From NCBI RefSeq assembly GCF_032714475.1, contig NZ_JAWDKD010000019.1, forward strand, positions 49,224-113,223: DNA of 64,000 bases, given 5' to 3'. Source of the DNA: Methanolapillus africanus. GTDB lineage: Archaea > Halobacteriota > Methanosarcinia > Methanosarcinales > Methanosarcinaceae. The translations under genes were made by a program, and so were the position numbers. Of the stretch, positions 26,293-33,508 are shown one piece after another (position 1 is the first letter of the stretch; every line of letters starts with the position of its first letter). The notes beneath the pieces are model-generated. The model saw only the letters and a list, made by a program, of their open reading frames with translations. It was not told the origin of the DNA and ran no database searches.

Positions 26293-26609
26293 TTCCAAAA
26301 GATCACCGAGAACTCGTCTTTGAAAATGGAAAATCCTTCTTATTTAAAAAATTCAACTTTAAGAGAGACAACGATTTGAAAGGTATAGATGCAAGAGGGT
26401 TTGTATGGGGAGATGCGCCGCAAAATACAATAGACATTCTAGTCGAGGGAAATAAAGAAACACTTGATGAAATCTATAATTTGGTTATAGTTGACCTTGT
26501 ACCATATAAGATCGAAGGCAGAGAATGGTTTCCACTCTCTGCTGAAATCATAACAGAAAGAAGTGTAATTGAAATTCACTCAATTCAAAGTGCCATAATC
26601 TTAGAATAA
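26289..26609 (+). CDS. Soluble protein of unknown function, provirus
   Basis: A 106-residue protein; ATGA overlap. No membrane helix and no cysteine pairs; the pattern is alternating alpha/beta. It is the last gene of the early operon; a GC dyad (TTTTCCGGAACGATCCGTTCCGGA) right after the stop may end transcription. Confidence 0.55.
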   Translation: MIPKDHRELVFENGKSFLFKKFNFKRDNDLKGIDARGFVWGDAPQNTIDILVEGNKETLDEIYNLVIVDLVPYKIEGREWFPLSAEIITERSVIEIHSIQSAIILE

Positions 26610-26689
26610 TAATTTTTTCCGGAACGATCCGTTCCGGACAATTTCTTTTTTTCTTGAATAAATTGAATAGCTTTAGCTATCGTTTTTGT

Positions 26690-27090
26690 GTTGTCTTATT
26701 TGTCTTGTTACTTTGTGTGAATTGTCTTTTGTTTTTTAAAACTCCATTCTGCGATTTCAAAGAATGGAAAAAATCTACAAGACATACAAGACAAACAAGA
26801 CAAACAGTATTATGTTATTGTTTTTTTACTGAATACGATTCAATATGCCGTTTTTGCTTTTTTTGTCTTGTAAATTTACAAGACAACTACAAGACAAATA
26901 TGACAATTACAAGACAAAACTCAAAATTTGTCTGAAACATCGATTTTTTGTCTTATTTGTCTTACGATTTTTTCGTTTTGTCTTGTAAGTTTACAAGACA
27001 AAATAAACAGACACGAGATACTAAAAAAGAAGCGGTGAAAATTCGTTACGTGTTGTCATTTTGTCTTATTTGTCTTGTATGTCTTGTTCA
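26690..27090. repeat. Iteron region, candidate replication origin or operator array of the provirus
   Basis: TGTCTT or its complement AAGACA occurs 17 times in 400 bp. Ten are on the plus strand and seven on the minus strand, many as TTGTCTTAT-TTGTCTTGT pairs spaced 9-10 bp. A perfect 22-bp palindrome lies at 26864-26885 and a near-perfect one at 26979-27000. The region is very AT-rich. Open frames through it (26654-27133) have no ribosome binding sites and follow the repeats. It follows the helicase operon, as origins often do. Confidence 0.8.
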
Positions 27091-27333
27091 AAAATACATC
27101 AAATCAAATTTTAAAAAATGGCGAAAAACATGAAAATCTTCAATCGTGTTACTCAAAAAACAAACGAAATGATATCACGTAAAACAGATAAATATTATTT
27201 TTAAATTAATTATTGAGAAAAGTTCGTTCAAAAAAGCGTCAAAAATGTCTCAAAATCTATTAAAAATAGACAAAAAATGATCAAAAATAGGAAAAATGCT
27301 GTTTTTTGTCAAAAATCAGCATTTTTTGGTGAA
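27091..27333. other. AT-rich gap with a terminator for the leftward operon
   Basis: AT-rich, A-tract-laden DNA between the iterons and the prepilin peptidase gene. AAAAATGCTG (27292) and CAGCATTTTT (27317) form a stem that can terminate the leftward transcript. Confidence 0.6.
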
Positions 27334-27792
27334 TTATCCGGAAATTAAGCTGAAAAAGGCCACAATTATCCAGGAAACGGTAAAACATGTCAAAAGTGGA
27401 ATTCCTCTTTCGATCTGCAGCTTGAGTGATTTGTTGAATTTATCAAAACGTCCGAGAAATCCGTATGTGACGGCAAAAAGCATTCCGATAATAAACATGT
27501 AAAGGAATTGTTGCGGCCACCATACGGCCATCGAAATGAAAACTTTGCAGTCTGCGCCGCCAAACAACTTTTTTTTGTACATTGTCATGATGAACACCGG
27601 GATGATCAAAGTCAAAACCAGATTGTTCAAATTTAATCCGGAAACGTACCAATCATAGGCAAAAAACAGACAACCGATTACAAAAAATATGAGAATCGGC
27701 CTGTTCGGAACTTTCCGGTTCTTCAAGTCTCTTGATGCGAAGAATGATAAAAAAAAGGTTGTTATGACCATCTTCAATAAAATGTAAATCAT
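27334..27792 (-). CDS. A24-family prepilin peptidase-like membrane protease, provirus
   Basis: A 152-residue protein. ATG 27792 follows GGAGAAGG. Two catalytic aspartates in the family context: SRDLKNRKVPN (Asp about 21) and GGADCK (Asp about 86), matching the GxGD-type GGAD[AC]K motif. Five or six helices. These enzymes cleave the leader of type IV pilin-like proteins. It is the last gene of a three-gene leftward operon. A viral substrate could be one of the neighbouring small membrane proteins. Confidence 0.8.
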   Translation of the reverse strand: MIYILLKMVITTFFLSFFASRDLKNRKVPNRPILIFFVIGCLFFAYDWYVSGLNLNNLVLTLIIPVFIMTMYKKKLFGGADCKVFISMAVWWPQQFLYMFIIGMLFAVTYGFLGRFDKFNKSLKLQIERGIPLLTCFTVSWIIVAFFSLISG

Positions 27793-27793
27793 T

Positions 27794-28051
27794 TTACCTT
27801 CTCCGCATGGCAAAAAATATAATTGAAAATGCGGCCACGAATGCGGCCAGCATAAGGATGTACGGAATAAAAGACATCAAAGAAATGGATGTCGATATTG
27901 TTTTTGTCGTGATGTCATATTCCGTCTGAAGATCCGGAGAAATGGACGCGTTCGCATCGTCGTCAATGGCGCTGAACATCACCAGCGAAAATACTGAAAT
28001 TATGCCAACGGCAGCGAACAAGACCATAATGAAAATGACTTTTGTATTCAT
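27794..28051 (-). CDS. Two-helix membrane protein, provirus
   Basis: An 85-residue protein. An N-terminal helix (about 5-27) after a short basic start, an S/T-rich external loop, a second helix (about 59-80) and MRRR at the end. It overlaps the start of the previous gene by ATGA. A possible minor virion or pilin-like protein. Confidence 0.6.
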   Translation of the reverse strand: MNTKVIFIMVLFAAVGIISVFSLVMFSAIDDDANASISPDLQTEYDITTKTISTSISLMSFIPYILMLAAFVAAFSIIFFAMRRR

Positions 28052-28374
28052 CTGTTTCTCAACTCGTCGATTTTTTGATCAAATGTGTCGGCGTCTAAGA
28101 CGGATCCGGCCAGGACGTTGAACGTGTAGCCGGCGAAAAAGAGGATTGAAATTATCCCATTGACCGTAAACAGTATCGCGATTGAACCGTTTGTCCACGT
28201 TCCGGAATCAAATCCAATTCCGTAATAACAATTCAAGGCCAAAACGAATGATATGATGGCTGCCAGCAGCATGCAGACAACCGCTTCATAACGCTCTTTT
28301 CCATATTTAAATCCGAAAATCTGAAAAACGATCATAAAAAACGTAATCAGAATAAATATCTGGTACGGTATCAT
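28048..28374 (-). CDS. Three-helix membrane protein, provirus
   Basis: A 108-residue protein, the first gene of the leftward operon. Helices at about 4-22, 33-50 and 65-90. Function unknown. Its promoter must lie in the 28375-28460 divergent gap. Confidence 0.6.
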   Translation of the reverse strand: MIPYQIFILITFFMIVFQIFGFKYGKERYEAVVCMLLAAIISFVLALNCYYGIGFDSGTWTNGSIAILFTVNGIISILFFAGYTFNVLAGSVLDADTFDQKIDELRNR

Positions 28375-28460
28375 GCCTTTAATTTCGCTTTTTTTCTATT
28401 TATATGTATGTTTTAAAATATACTTTATCATTTGTATTTTCTAATGTATATGTTACAAAA

Positions 28461-28469
28461 TATTTATAT
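28461..28469 (+). promoter_or_regulatory. Promoter of the late/structural operon
   Basis: TATTTATAT about 80 nt before the capsid-like gene, inside an AT-rich divergent gap that repeats TGTTTTAAAATAT and TGTTACAAAATAT sequences. Confidence 0.55.
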
Positions 28470-28541
28470 GTTTAAAAAACGTTTGTTAAATCATGGGCGG
28501 TGTTTCCGTCGGGTTTTCCCATTGTGGAGGTGTAATTAAAA

Positions 28542-28913
28542 GTGATTACTGTCGCTGAAAAAGTTTTCATGGGTTTGGTGTGCTTTGCTATCAATCAAGC
28601 AAAGTCGCTGTACAACGATGACAGCGGTATGTCGATTGCTGCAGGTGCAGCCATTGGCGCTGTTTTCGGTGTCATTGTCGTCGGAGCCATGTTGACGATC
28701 GGACTGAGCATCAATGCCGGTATTTCCGATTCCGTCACGATTGACGAAAACAGTTCCTATTACAACGCCTCTCAGAGCGTTATAACGGGTACAACTGCTG
28801 CATACGGCATGTCCGGATCCTTACAACTCGTGCTGATGGCCGGAGCTGTTCTCTTTGTTTTAATGTCGTCCCTCGGTGGAGCGGGTTACGCATCCATTTC
28901 CCAGCGGAGATGA
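28542..28913 (+). CDS. Candidate major capsid protein, hydrophobic two-helix type
   Basis: A 123-residue protein with GTG start 28542 preceded by GGAGGTG with 9-nt spacing. Residues about 30-60 (SIAAGAAIGAVFGVIVVG) and about 92-115 (LQLVLMAGAVLFVLMS) are membrane helices joined by an S/T/N-rich loop, and the end is basic (SQRR). This layout resembles the VP1-type capsid proteins of spindle-shaped viruses. The N-terminal 29 residues ending NDDSG could be a removable leader. The dedicated promoter, strong ribosome binding site and terminator directly after the gene fit a highly made structural protein. The family match is by topology only. Confidence 0.6.
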   Translation: MITVAEKVFMGLVCFAINQAKSLYNDDSGMSIAAGAAIGAVFGVIVVGAMLTIGLSINAGISDSVTIDENSSYYNASQSVITGTTAAYGMSGSLQLVLMAGAVLFVLMSSLGGAGYASISQRR

Positions 28914-28918
28914 TTTTT

Positions 28919-28949
28919 CGAAACGAAATCGGAAACGATTTCGTTTTTA
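28919..28949 (+). terminator. Terminator after the capsid-like gene
   Basis: GAAACGAAATCG, GAAA loop, CGATTTCGTTTTT, followed by T-rich DNA. It would make the capsid message more abundant than the downstream genes. Confidence 0.75.
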
Positions 28950-28968
28950 CTTTTTTTCGGGTGATCTT

Positions 28969-29334
28969 ATGAAAAAATTAGATAATCAAAAGAAATTGAA
29001 AAATTTGTATGCTTTTTCGTTACTTATGTCACTTTGTGTCTTTGGTCTTTTTGCATTTTTTGCTTGGATGATTTTCAAGTCTGTTTCTTTTTTAGGTGAT
29101 GAATTATCCGGGACTCCTGAGTTTTTGATGTATCTTGTTCTGGTTTTTGGATTTGTGCTTATTATTTTACAAAAATCAGATTCTGATTTAAACACAAACT
29201 ACCGATTTAAAAAAATTGAAATTATGATTGAGGGTCTAAAAAATGATGCAAACACGGCCACAGCAACAACAACAGCCGAATCCGATGCAAACAGCACAAG
29301 CGATTCAGCAGCAGAGATTGCTGGCAGAAAATAA
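28969..29334 (+). CDS. Two-helix membrane protein with S/T/A-rich tail, provirus
   Basis: A 121-residue protein with ATG 28969 after GGTGATC. Helices at about 15-37 and 50-65, then a low-complexity tail of T, A, S, D and N. Its 3' end overlaps the next gene by 92 nt in another frame, and the low-complexity tail is the part that overlaps the Q-rich start of the next protein. Confidence 0.6.
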   Translation: MKKLDNQKKLKNLYAFSLLMSLCVFGLFAFFAWMIFKSVSFLGDELSGTPEFLMYLVLVFGFVLIILQKSDSDLNTNYRFKKIEIMIEGLKNDANTATATTTAESDANSTSDSAAEIAGRK

Positions 29335-29788
29335 ACAGCGCGGTTATCAGTCTGAGTCTTTTGCGTATAGAGTTCAGATCATGGAGTGTCCGGCCGCGGA
29401 CAGATTTTTGGAACTCCTTGAAAAATCAAGAACGGTTTTCACATCATTGACGGTTGACATTTTGAAAGCTCATATTGATTCATGCGCGTCGCAAGATGCG
29501 GTTATGACGAATTTTCCGACAATGAAAGACATTGAAGTTTTCCGCCTTGAGCAGAGAATCATGTCCCGGAAACTCAAGCTTTCCGTTCCGAAAGTTGACG
29601 CCCAAAACCCGCTCTTTCATTTGTTATTGTCAGAACTCGAGTTTGTCACAATTCCGCGGTACTTGAGATCATACAAAGGATTCGAACGGGATAAACAGAA
29701 TGAGGAGAGAATTTACAACGAAATTTCGACGCGGTTGAGCGCTCCGGAGAATAAAAGCGGATCTTATATTGATAAATTAAAAAAATGA
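29243..29788 (+). CDS. Soluble protein with Q-rich N terminus, provirus
   Basis: A 181-residue protein. It begins MMQTRPQQQQQPNPMQ, then an alpha-helical region without a recognised family. GAGGG precedes the ATG. The 92-nt overlap with the preceding gene makes the exact start uncertain; ATG at 29246 is equivalent. Confidence 0.6.
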   Translation: MMQTRPQQQQQPNPMQTAQAIQQQRLLAENKQRGYQSESFAYRVQIMECPAADRFLELLEKSRTVFTSLTVDILKAHIDSCASQDAVMTNFPTMKDIEVFRLEQRIMSRKLKLSVPKVDAQNPLFHLLLSELEFVTIPRYLRSYKGFERDKQNEERIYNEISTRLSAPENKSGSYIDKLKK

Positions 29789-29797
29789 GATGAGAAA

Positions 29798-30715
29798 ATG
29801 GCTTTGTTTACATCTTCAGTTGTTTTGCCGGTCTGGCAAATGGCGATCATATTGGTGATTCCGTTCGTTTTGTTTGCCGTCACGGCACTTGTTTTGTTTT
29901 TATTTTTGATTATTCCGGAAGCTCGTGTTCTTTTTTCGGCATCGTATGGCGGCGGAACGCGCTTTGTTTTGTTCCGGCATTCGTCCTATTCGACGGCAGC
30001 GCTTTGCTGTGCCAAAATCGACGGTATTAAATTGTCAGTACCGGAACGGTTCGGAGTTATTTTCAGGCCGAGAAACAAAGACGATGTTGAACAGGTCGGG
30101 AAATTTAAGTTTGTTCATGTTCATGAAAATTCTCCATACCCGCAATCAACAACAACGGCGTATATTGTTGACAAAACTGTTGCAGCTCTTCGAGCAGCCG
30201 GCCTCCCGGATACCGTCAAAAACTACGATGCGCTGTTTAGGTGCAAATTGAGTCGTGCACTCATGTGTGGTTATATCGAATATGAAGAAATTGGCGACGC
30301 TTTTGTGAAAAATGATAAGGGAGAGGTCATTCAAAGTCCTGTCCACGATGCTCAAGGAAATTATCTTTATGATGAGCCCGTTACCGAAAAGAAAAAAATT
30401 AAAAAAACGGCTCAAGCGCAAATTCCGGAAGAGGATTTTGAGATCCTTGAAAAAGTAAAAGCCGATCTTGAAAAAATGTGTGTCGGATGGGATACTGACG
30501 GTGGCGCTATATTTGCGTTTAACCACCTCTCAAAAATTGTTGATACCGGGATTGCGGCGACGCCGGGAGATCTCTTCGAGCTTGAGAGTGAAGCTGAACG
30601 TAAAGGCGCCATGAAGTCCGGAAAACAATCAACGATGTTCCTGACAATTGCGGCCGGTGTTTTGGTCTTGGTAATTGCGGCCATTGTTTTCTTGCTGGCG
30701 ATCGGTGCGATTTGA
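29798..30715 (+). CDS. Membrane protein with N- and C-terminal helices, provirus
   Basis: A 305-residue protein. Two helices or one long one at about 14-45, a soluble middle (about 50-275) and a C-terminal helix (about 280-303). A putative virion or assembly protein. It has no known motif. Confidence 0.65.
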   Translation: MALFTSSVVLPVWQMAIILVIPFVLFAVTALVLFLFLIIPEARVLFSASYGGGTRFVLFRHSSYSTAALCCAKIDGIKLSVPERFGVIFRPRNKDDVEQVGKFKFVHVHENSPYPQSTTTAYIVDKTVAALRAAGLPDTVKNYDALFRCKLSRALMCGYIEYEEIGDAFVKNDKGEVIQSPVHDAQGNYLYDEPVTEKKKIKKTAQAQIPEEDFEILEKVKADLEKMCVGWDTDGGAIFAFNHLSKIVDTGIAATPGDLFELESEAERKGAMKSGKQSTMFLTIAAGVLVLVIAAIVFLLAIGAI

Positions 30716-30728
30716 ATGGGGTGCGGCG

Positions 30729-31610
30729 ATGAGTGATGATGTTTTGCCGGAAGGCGTTTATTCCAATAAATTTTCATTTGTTCTGCTCATCAAAGCGTCA
30801 GTCGCATCACTATGTGATGCGACTGCCTCTTTCAGGACTGAGTTTTCTGTGCAGCTGACGGATCCGAACGGAAATGTCATTCAAGATGACTTCAAAACAG
30901 AAACATTCCGGAATTTTGTTTTGGCAATCGATGTTTTGTATCAGTATACGCAGGAATTCCTTGATGCCGGATTATCCAAAAAAATTAAAGATTATTTAGA
31001 TAATACGACCGTTGGGTCAGTATCGGACAAGGAAATTGTTGAAAGTGGAATTTTAATATCAGAAGAATTCCAGAAGGAAATGTATGATCTTGGCCTGAAG
31101 GATACGGCTCAAACAATCGAAATGTTTGATTTTGAATTGTATCGTACCATTACTGGCGAGAACAAAGTCAAAAATGGTCTTCCATCGATCCCGAAGTCCG
31201 GAGAGGAATTCGATCCGCTCAATCCAAATGTTGAAATCATTGGTTTTTCCGGCCGGTCAGAGTTTGCCTTCATGTACACAAATTTTTCAAACCGTTCTTT
31301 CTTTCTGTTGTCGGAAGGAAAGTTCGATGAAGAAAGAAACTTTTTTTACGGAATTCTTGTCGGTTTTGCGCCGGTCTTTGATCTGATTTTTTTGGATAAC
31401 TGCATCGCCATCAATAACCGTCTTTTGAATACGACCGGGCCTGATGATAAACCAAAGAAATTGTCAAAGAAAGATTATCATAATGCATATTTGCTTCATA
31501 AGGCAGAATTTTCGCGTTTAATGATGCGCGCCGGGATTCATCAGCAACCGGACATCATGGACAACAAACAACCTGATTATATTCCGGCACAGAAGCCAGC
31601 AGGATTGTGA
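30729..31610 (+). CDS. Soluble protein of unknown function, provirus late operon
   Basis: A 293-residue protein with ATG 30729 after GGGGTGCGGCG. Predominantly charged, with no helix long enough for a membrane. It is positioned immediately before the ATPase gene, so a virion or assembly role is likely. A CGCATCAC..GTGATGCG dyad lies inside its coding region near 30804. Confidence 0.65.
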   Translation: MSDDVLPEGVYSNKFSFVLLIKASVASLCDATASFRTEFSVQLTDPNGNVIQDDFKTETFRNFVLAIDVLYQYTQEFLDAGLSKKIKDYLDNTTVGSVSDKEIVESGILISEEFQKEMYDLGLKDTAQTIEMFDFELYRTITGENKVKNGLPSIPKSGEEFDPLNPNVEIIGFSGRSEFAFMYTNFSNRSFFLLSEGKFDEERNFFYGILVGFAPVFDLIFLDNCIAINNRLLNTTGPDDKPKKLSKKDYHNAYLLHKAEFSRLMMRAGIHQQPDIMDNKQPDYIPAQKPAGL

Positions 31611-31619
31611 GGTGCTCTC

Positions 31620-32468
31620 ATGGAAAAGTGGATTCCGTTACATTATGAGGATTATGCGTTTTACAATCGGCAGATTGATATTTTGGATTTAATTCGGAAA
31701 AAGGTCGTTGAAGGAAACGAATCGTGGGATTTTAAGATCAGATCAAAGAGAGGAAAAGGAAAGTCAACGATTGCGCTGGCGTTGGGTCTTCGATTGGATC
31801 ATAATTTTGCAGTTTCCAGGAATGTGGCATTTACGACAGATGATTGGTTTAGAATGTCTGAATCACTTGGGCGCGGGGCTGTTATCCTGGGAGATGAAAT
31901 GGGGACGCGTATGTTTGGATCTTCTCATGAGTGGAATACAACTGATAACAAGTCGATGTCTGATGAGGTTCAGATTAACCGGACGGATGGTATCATTTTC
32001 ATTGGTACATCGCTAGATGATATGCGCATAACGAATCGTGTTCGTGAAGTGTTTTCTGTTGATGTTTATCCTGAGAGGAAGATCACCGTTCCTCGTTATG
32101 AATTAAATCAAGAAACAGGAGAAACAAAAATAATTCGTTGGGATTTGGCGATTGTTTGTATTTTGCGAATTGCTCAAGAGGATATTTTCGGACAAAATGG
32201 CGGGAAGGATTTCTGGACATACCCGAGATATGCGCCTCGCGGGATCATTAAACGTGTTATTCTGTATCATCCACCTACGGAGATGTTTGAGGAATACTCT
32301 CGCAAACGAAATGAACTACGGCGTATGATACGTGAAGATCGGAAACGCCGTGAAGCCGATCGCTTGTACAAGGAAGGAAGAATTTCGCGCCAGTCAGCCA
32401 CTACTACAAAGGATGGGGAAAAGGAGCCGGCGATAAACAAAGTACTTCGCCGCAAACTTGGAAGATAA
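31620..32468 (+). CDS. P-loop ATPase, probable virion assembly or packaging enzyme
   Basis: A 282-residue protein with GAGGTGCTCTC before the ATG. Walker A RGKGKSTIAL (about 42-51), Walker B GAVILGDEMG (about 83-92) and a downstream INRTDGIIFIGTS strand that could carry a sensor residue. The C-terminal 50 residues are highly basic (RKRNELRRMIREDRKRREADR). It looks like the packaging/assembly ATPases of small DNA viruses (Zot- or HerA-like), but I cannot assign the exact group. Confidence 0.75.
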   Translation: MEKWIPLHYEDYAFYNRQIDILDLIRKKVVEGNESWDFKIRSKRGKGKSTIALALGLRLDHNFAVSRNVAFTTDDWFRMSESLGRGAVILGDEMGTRMFGSSHEWNTTDNKSMSDEVQINRTDGIIFIGTSLDDMRITNRVREVFSVDVYPERKITVPRYELNQETGETKIIRWDLAIVCILRIAQEDIFGQNGGKDFWTYPRYAPRGIIKRVILYHPPTEMFEEYSRKRNELRRMIREDRKRREADRLYKEGRISRQSATTTKDGEKEPAINKVLRRKLGR

Positions 32469-32492
32469 ACGGCCTATACGGGGTGTTCAATA

Positions 32493-32936
32493 TTGTTCGC
32501 AAGCGTTATGACTGCCGAAAATCATATTTCGTCAATAAAACAAAATTATGAAACTTATAATGTTGCCAAGCTGCAGATCCTTTCGGCCGTCTTTCAGCTG
32601 AACGACCTGGACATTGAGGCCACGTCGATCACTGTGCAGCAGGTAACATTGCTCTCAATGTCCGGGATATGTCATTTCGTTAACCGTTATGTAAAGAGTA
32701 AACTGTTGGTGAAAAAAGTAATCAAAAAGAAATCCGGGTTATCTCCAAAATCGATTTACTATTACGAGATTACCGATGCCGGCAAAGATTAGCTTTTGGA
32801 ATTGTTAGACCGGTTTGAAGCCGGCCAGCATTTACATCTTGAGCAAAGGCCGGTTTCGGTGGATTGGACCGGGTTTAAGATCTTGCCGGGTTTGTCGGAC
32901 GATGTTGTTGAATTGCTGAAGGCGGAAAAAGAATGA
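32493..32936 (+). CDS. Winged-helix DNA-binding protein with an in-frame TAG (probable pyrrolysine)
   Basis: One frame of 147 codons plus stop, with TAG at 32790-32792 as codon 100. Before it is a winged-helix fold: recognition region TVQQVTLLSMSGICHFVNRYVKSKLL, then the wing SIYYYEITDAGKD. MarR-type proteins normally continue into a helix here, and the sequence after TAG supplies it (LLELLDRFEAGQHLHLEQ). The stop TGA at 32934 overlaps the next ATG, as throughout this operon. TTG 32493 follows GGGGTG; ATG 32508 is an alternative. It is a probable late regulator. Confidence 0.82.
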
Positions 32937-33217
32937 ATCTGATCAGGGTTTTATGGGGTTTTTGTTCCATGCTGGTATCCGGCGTCATTACCATCATTGC
33001 ATATGTTGTTTTTTCGCCGCTTTTTTCCGTCATGCTGCCGTCAATGAAGCCGGCGGAATACAATCAGTATTATACGCCGGAGCTCGACTCAATGTTTGAC
33101 TTTATTTGGGGCAGCGTTTGGGTCTGGGTCATTTTTTGGATCCTTTTGTCGGCCATACTTGTATGGTTCACCCAGATGTTTATCAAAGAGCAGCTCAGAG
33201 AGGAGGTTTACAGATGA
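32933..33217 (+). CDS. Two-helix membrane protein, provirus
   Basis: A 94-residue protein with start ATG overlapping the TGA of the TAG-containing gene. Helices at about 5-28 and 58-82. Function unknown. Confidence 0.6.
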   Translation: MNLIRVLWGFCSMLVSGVITIIAYVVFSPLFSVMLPSMKPAEYNQYYTPELDSMFDFIWGSVWVWVIFWILLSAILVWFTQMFIKEQLREEVYR

Positions 33218-33507
33218 ATTTCCTGACTGACGACCGGGCATCTCTCGGATCCGCGTACACGTTCATCGTGTTCCTGGTCGCGCTCATCGCCGGCCCGTTC
33301 ATCTGGGTCATCTTGTCTCCGCTGTTCCAAGATTTGAACGGCATGCTGATTATGCTGTTCGTTGACACGGTTAGTTACCCACAGCCTGTACAGGATGCGT
33401 GTTACAATGTTTTGGTAATCCTGGAGATGGCCGGCCTGATTTTCATCCTTTTTACTGCCGGCAATTACCTGAAGGAATACTTGCAGCCGTGGACGATGGA
33501 GTGGTAA
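33214..33507 (+). CDS. Two- or three-helix membrane protein, provirus
   Basis: A 97-residue protein with GAGGAGG before ATG 33214, which overlaps the previous stop. Hydrophobic segments at about 14-36 and 65-82. The size and layout are similar to the preceding gene. Confidence 0.6.
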   Translation: MNFLTDDRASLGSAYTFIVFLVALIAGPFIWVILSPLFQDLNGMLIMLFVDTVSYPQPVQDACYNVLVILEMAGLIFILFTAGNYLKEYLQPWTMEW

Positions 33508-33508
33508 A

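Noticed and set aside
26654..27133. Two lysine/threonine-rich open frames
   Set aside because: They run through the TTGTCTT iterons, have no ribosome binding site and translate the repeat (TRQTRQT).
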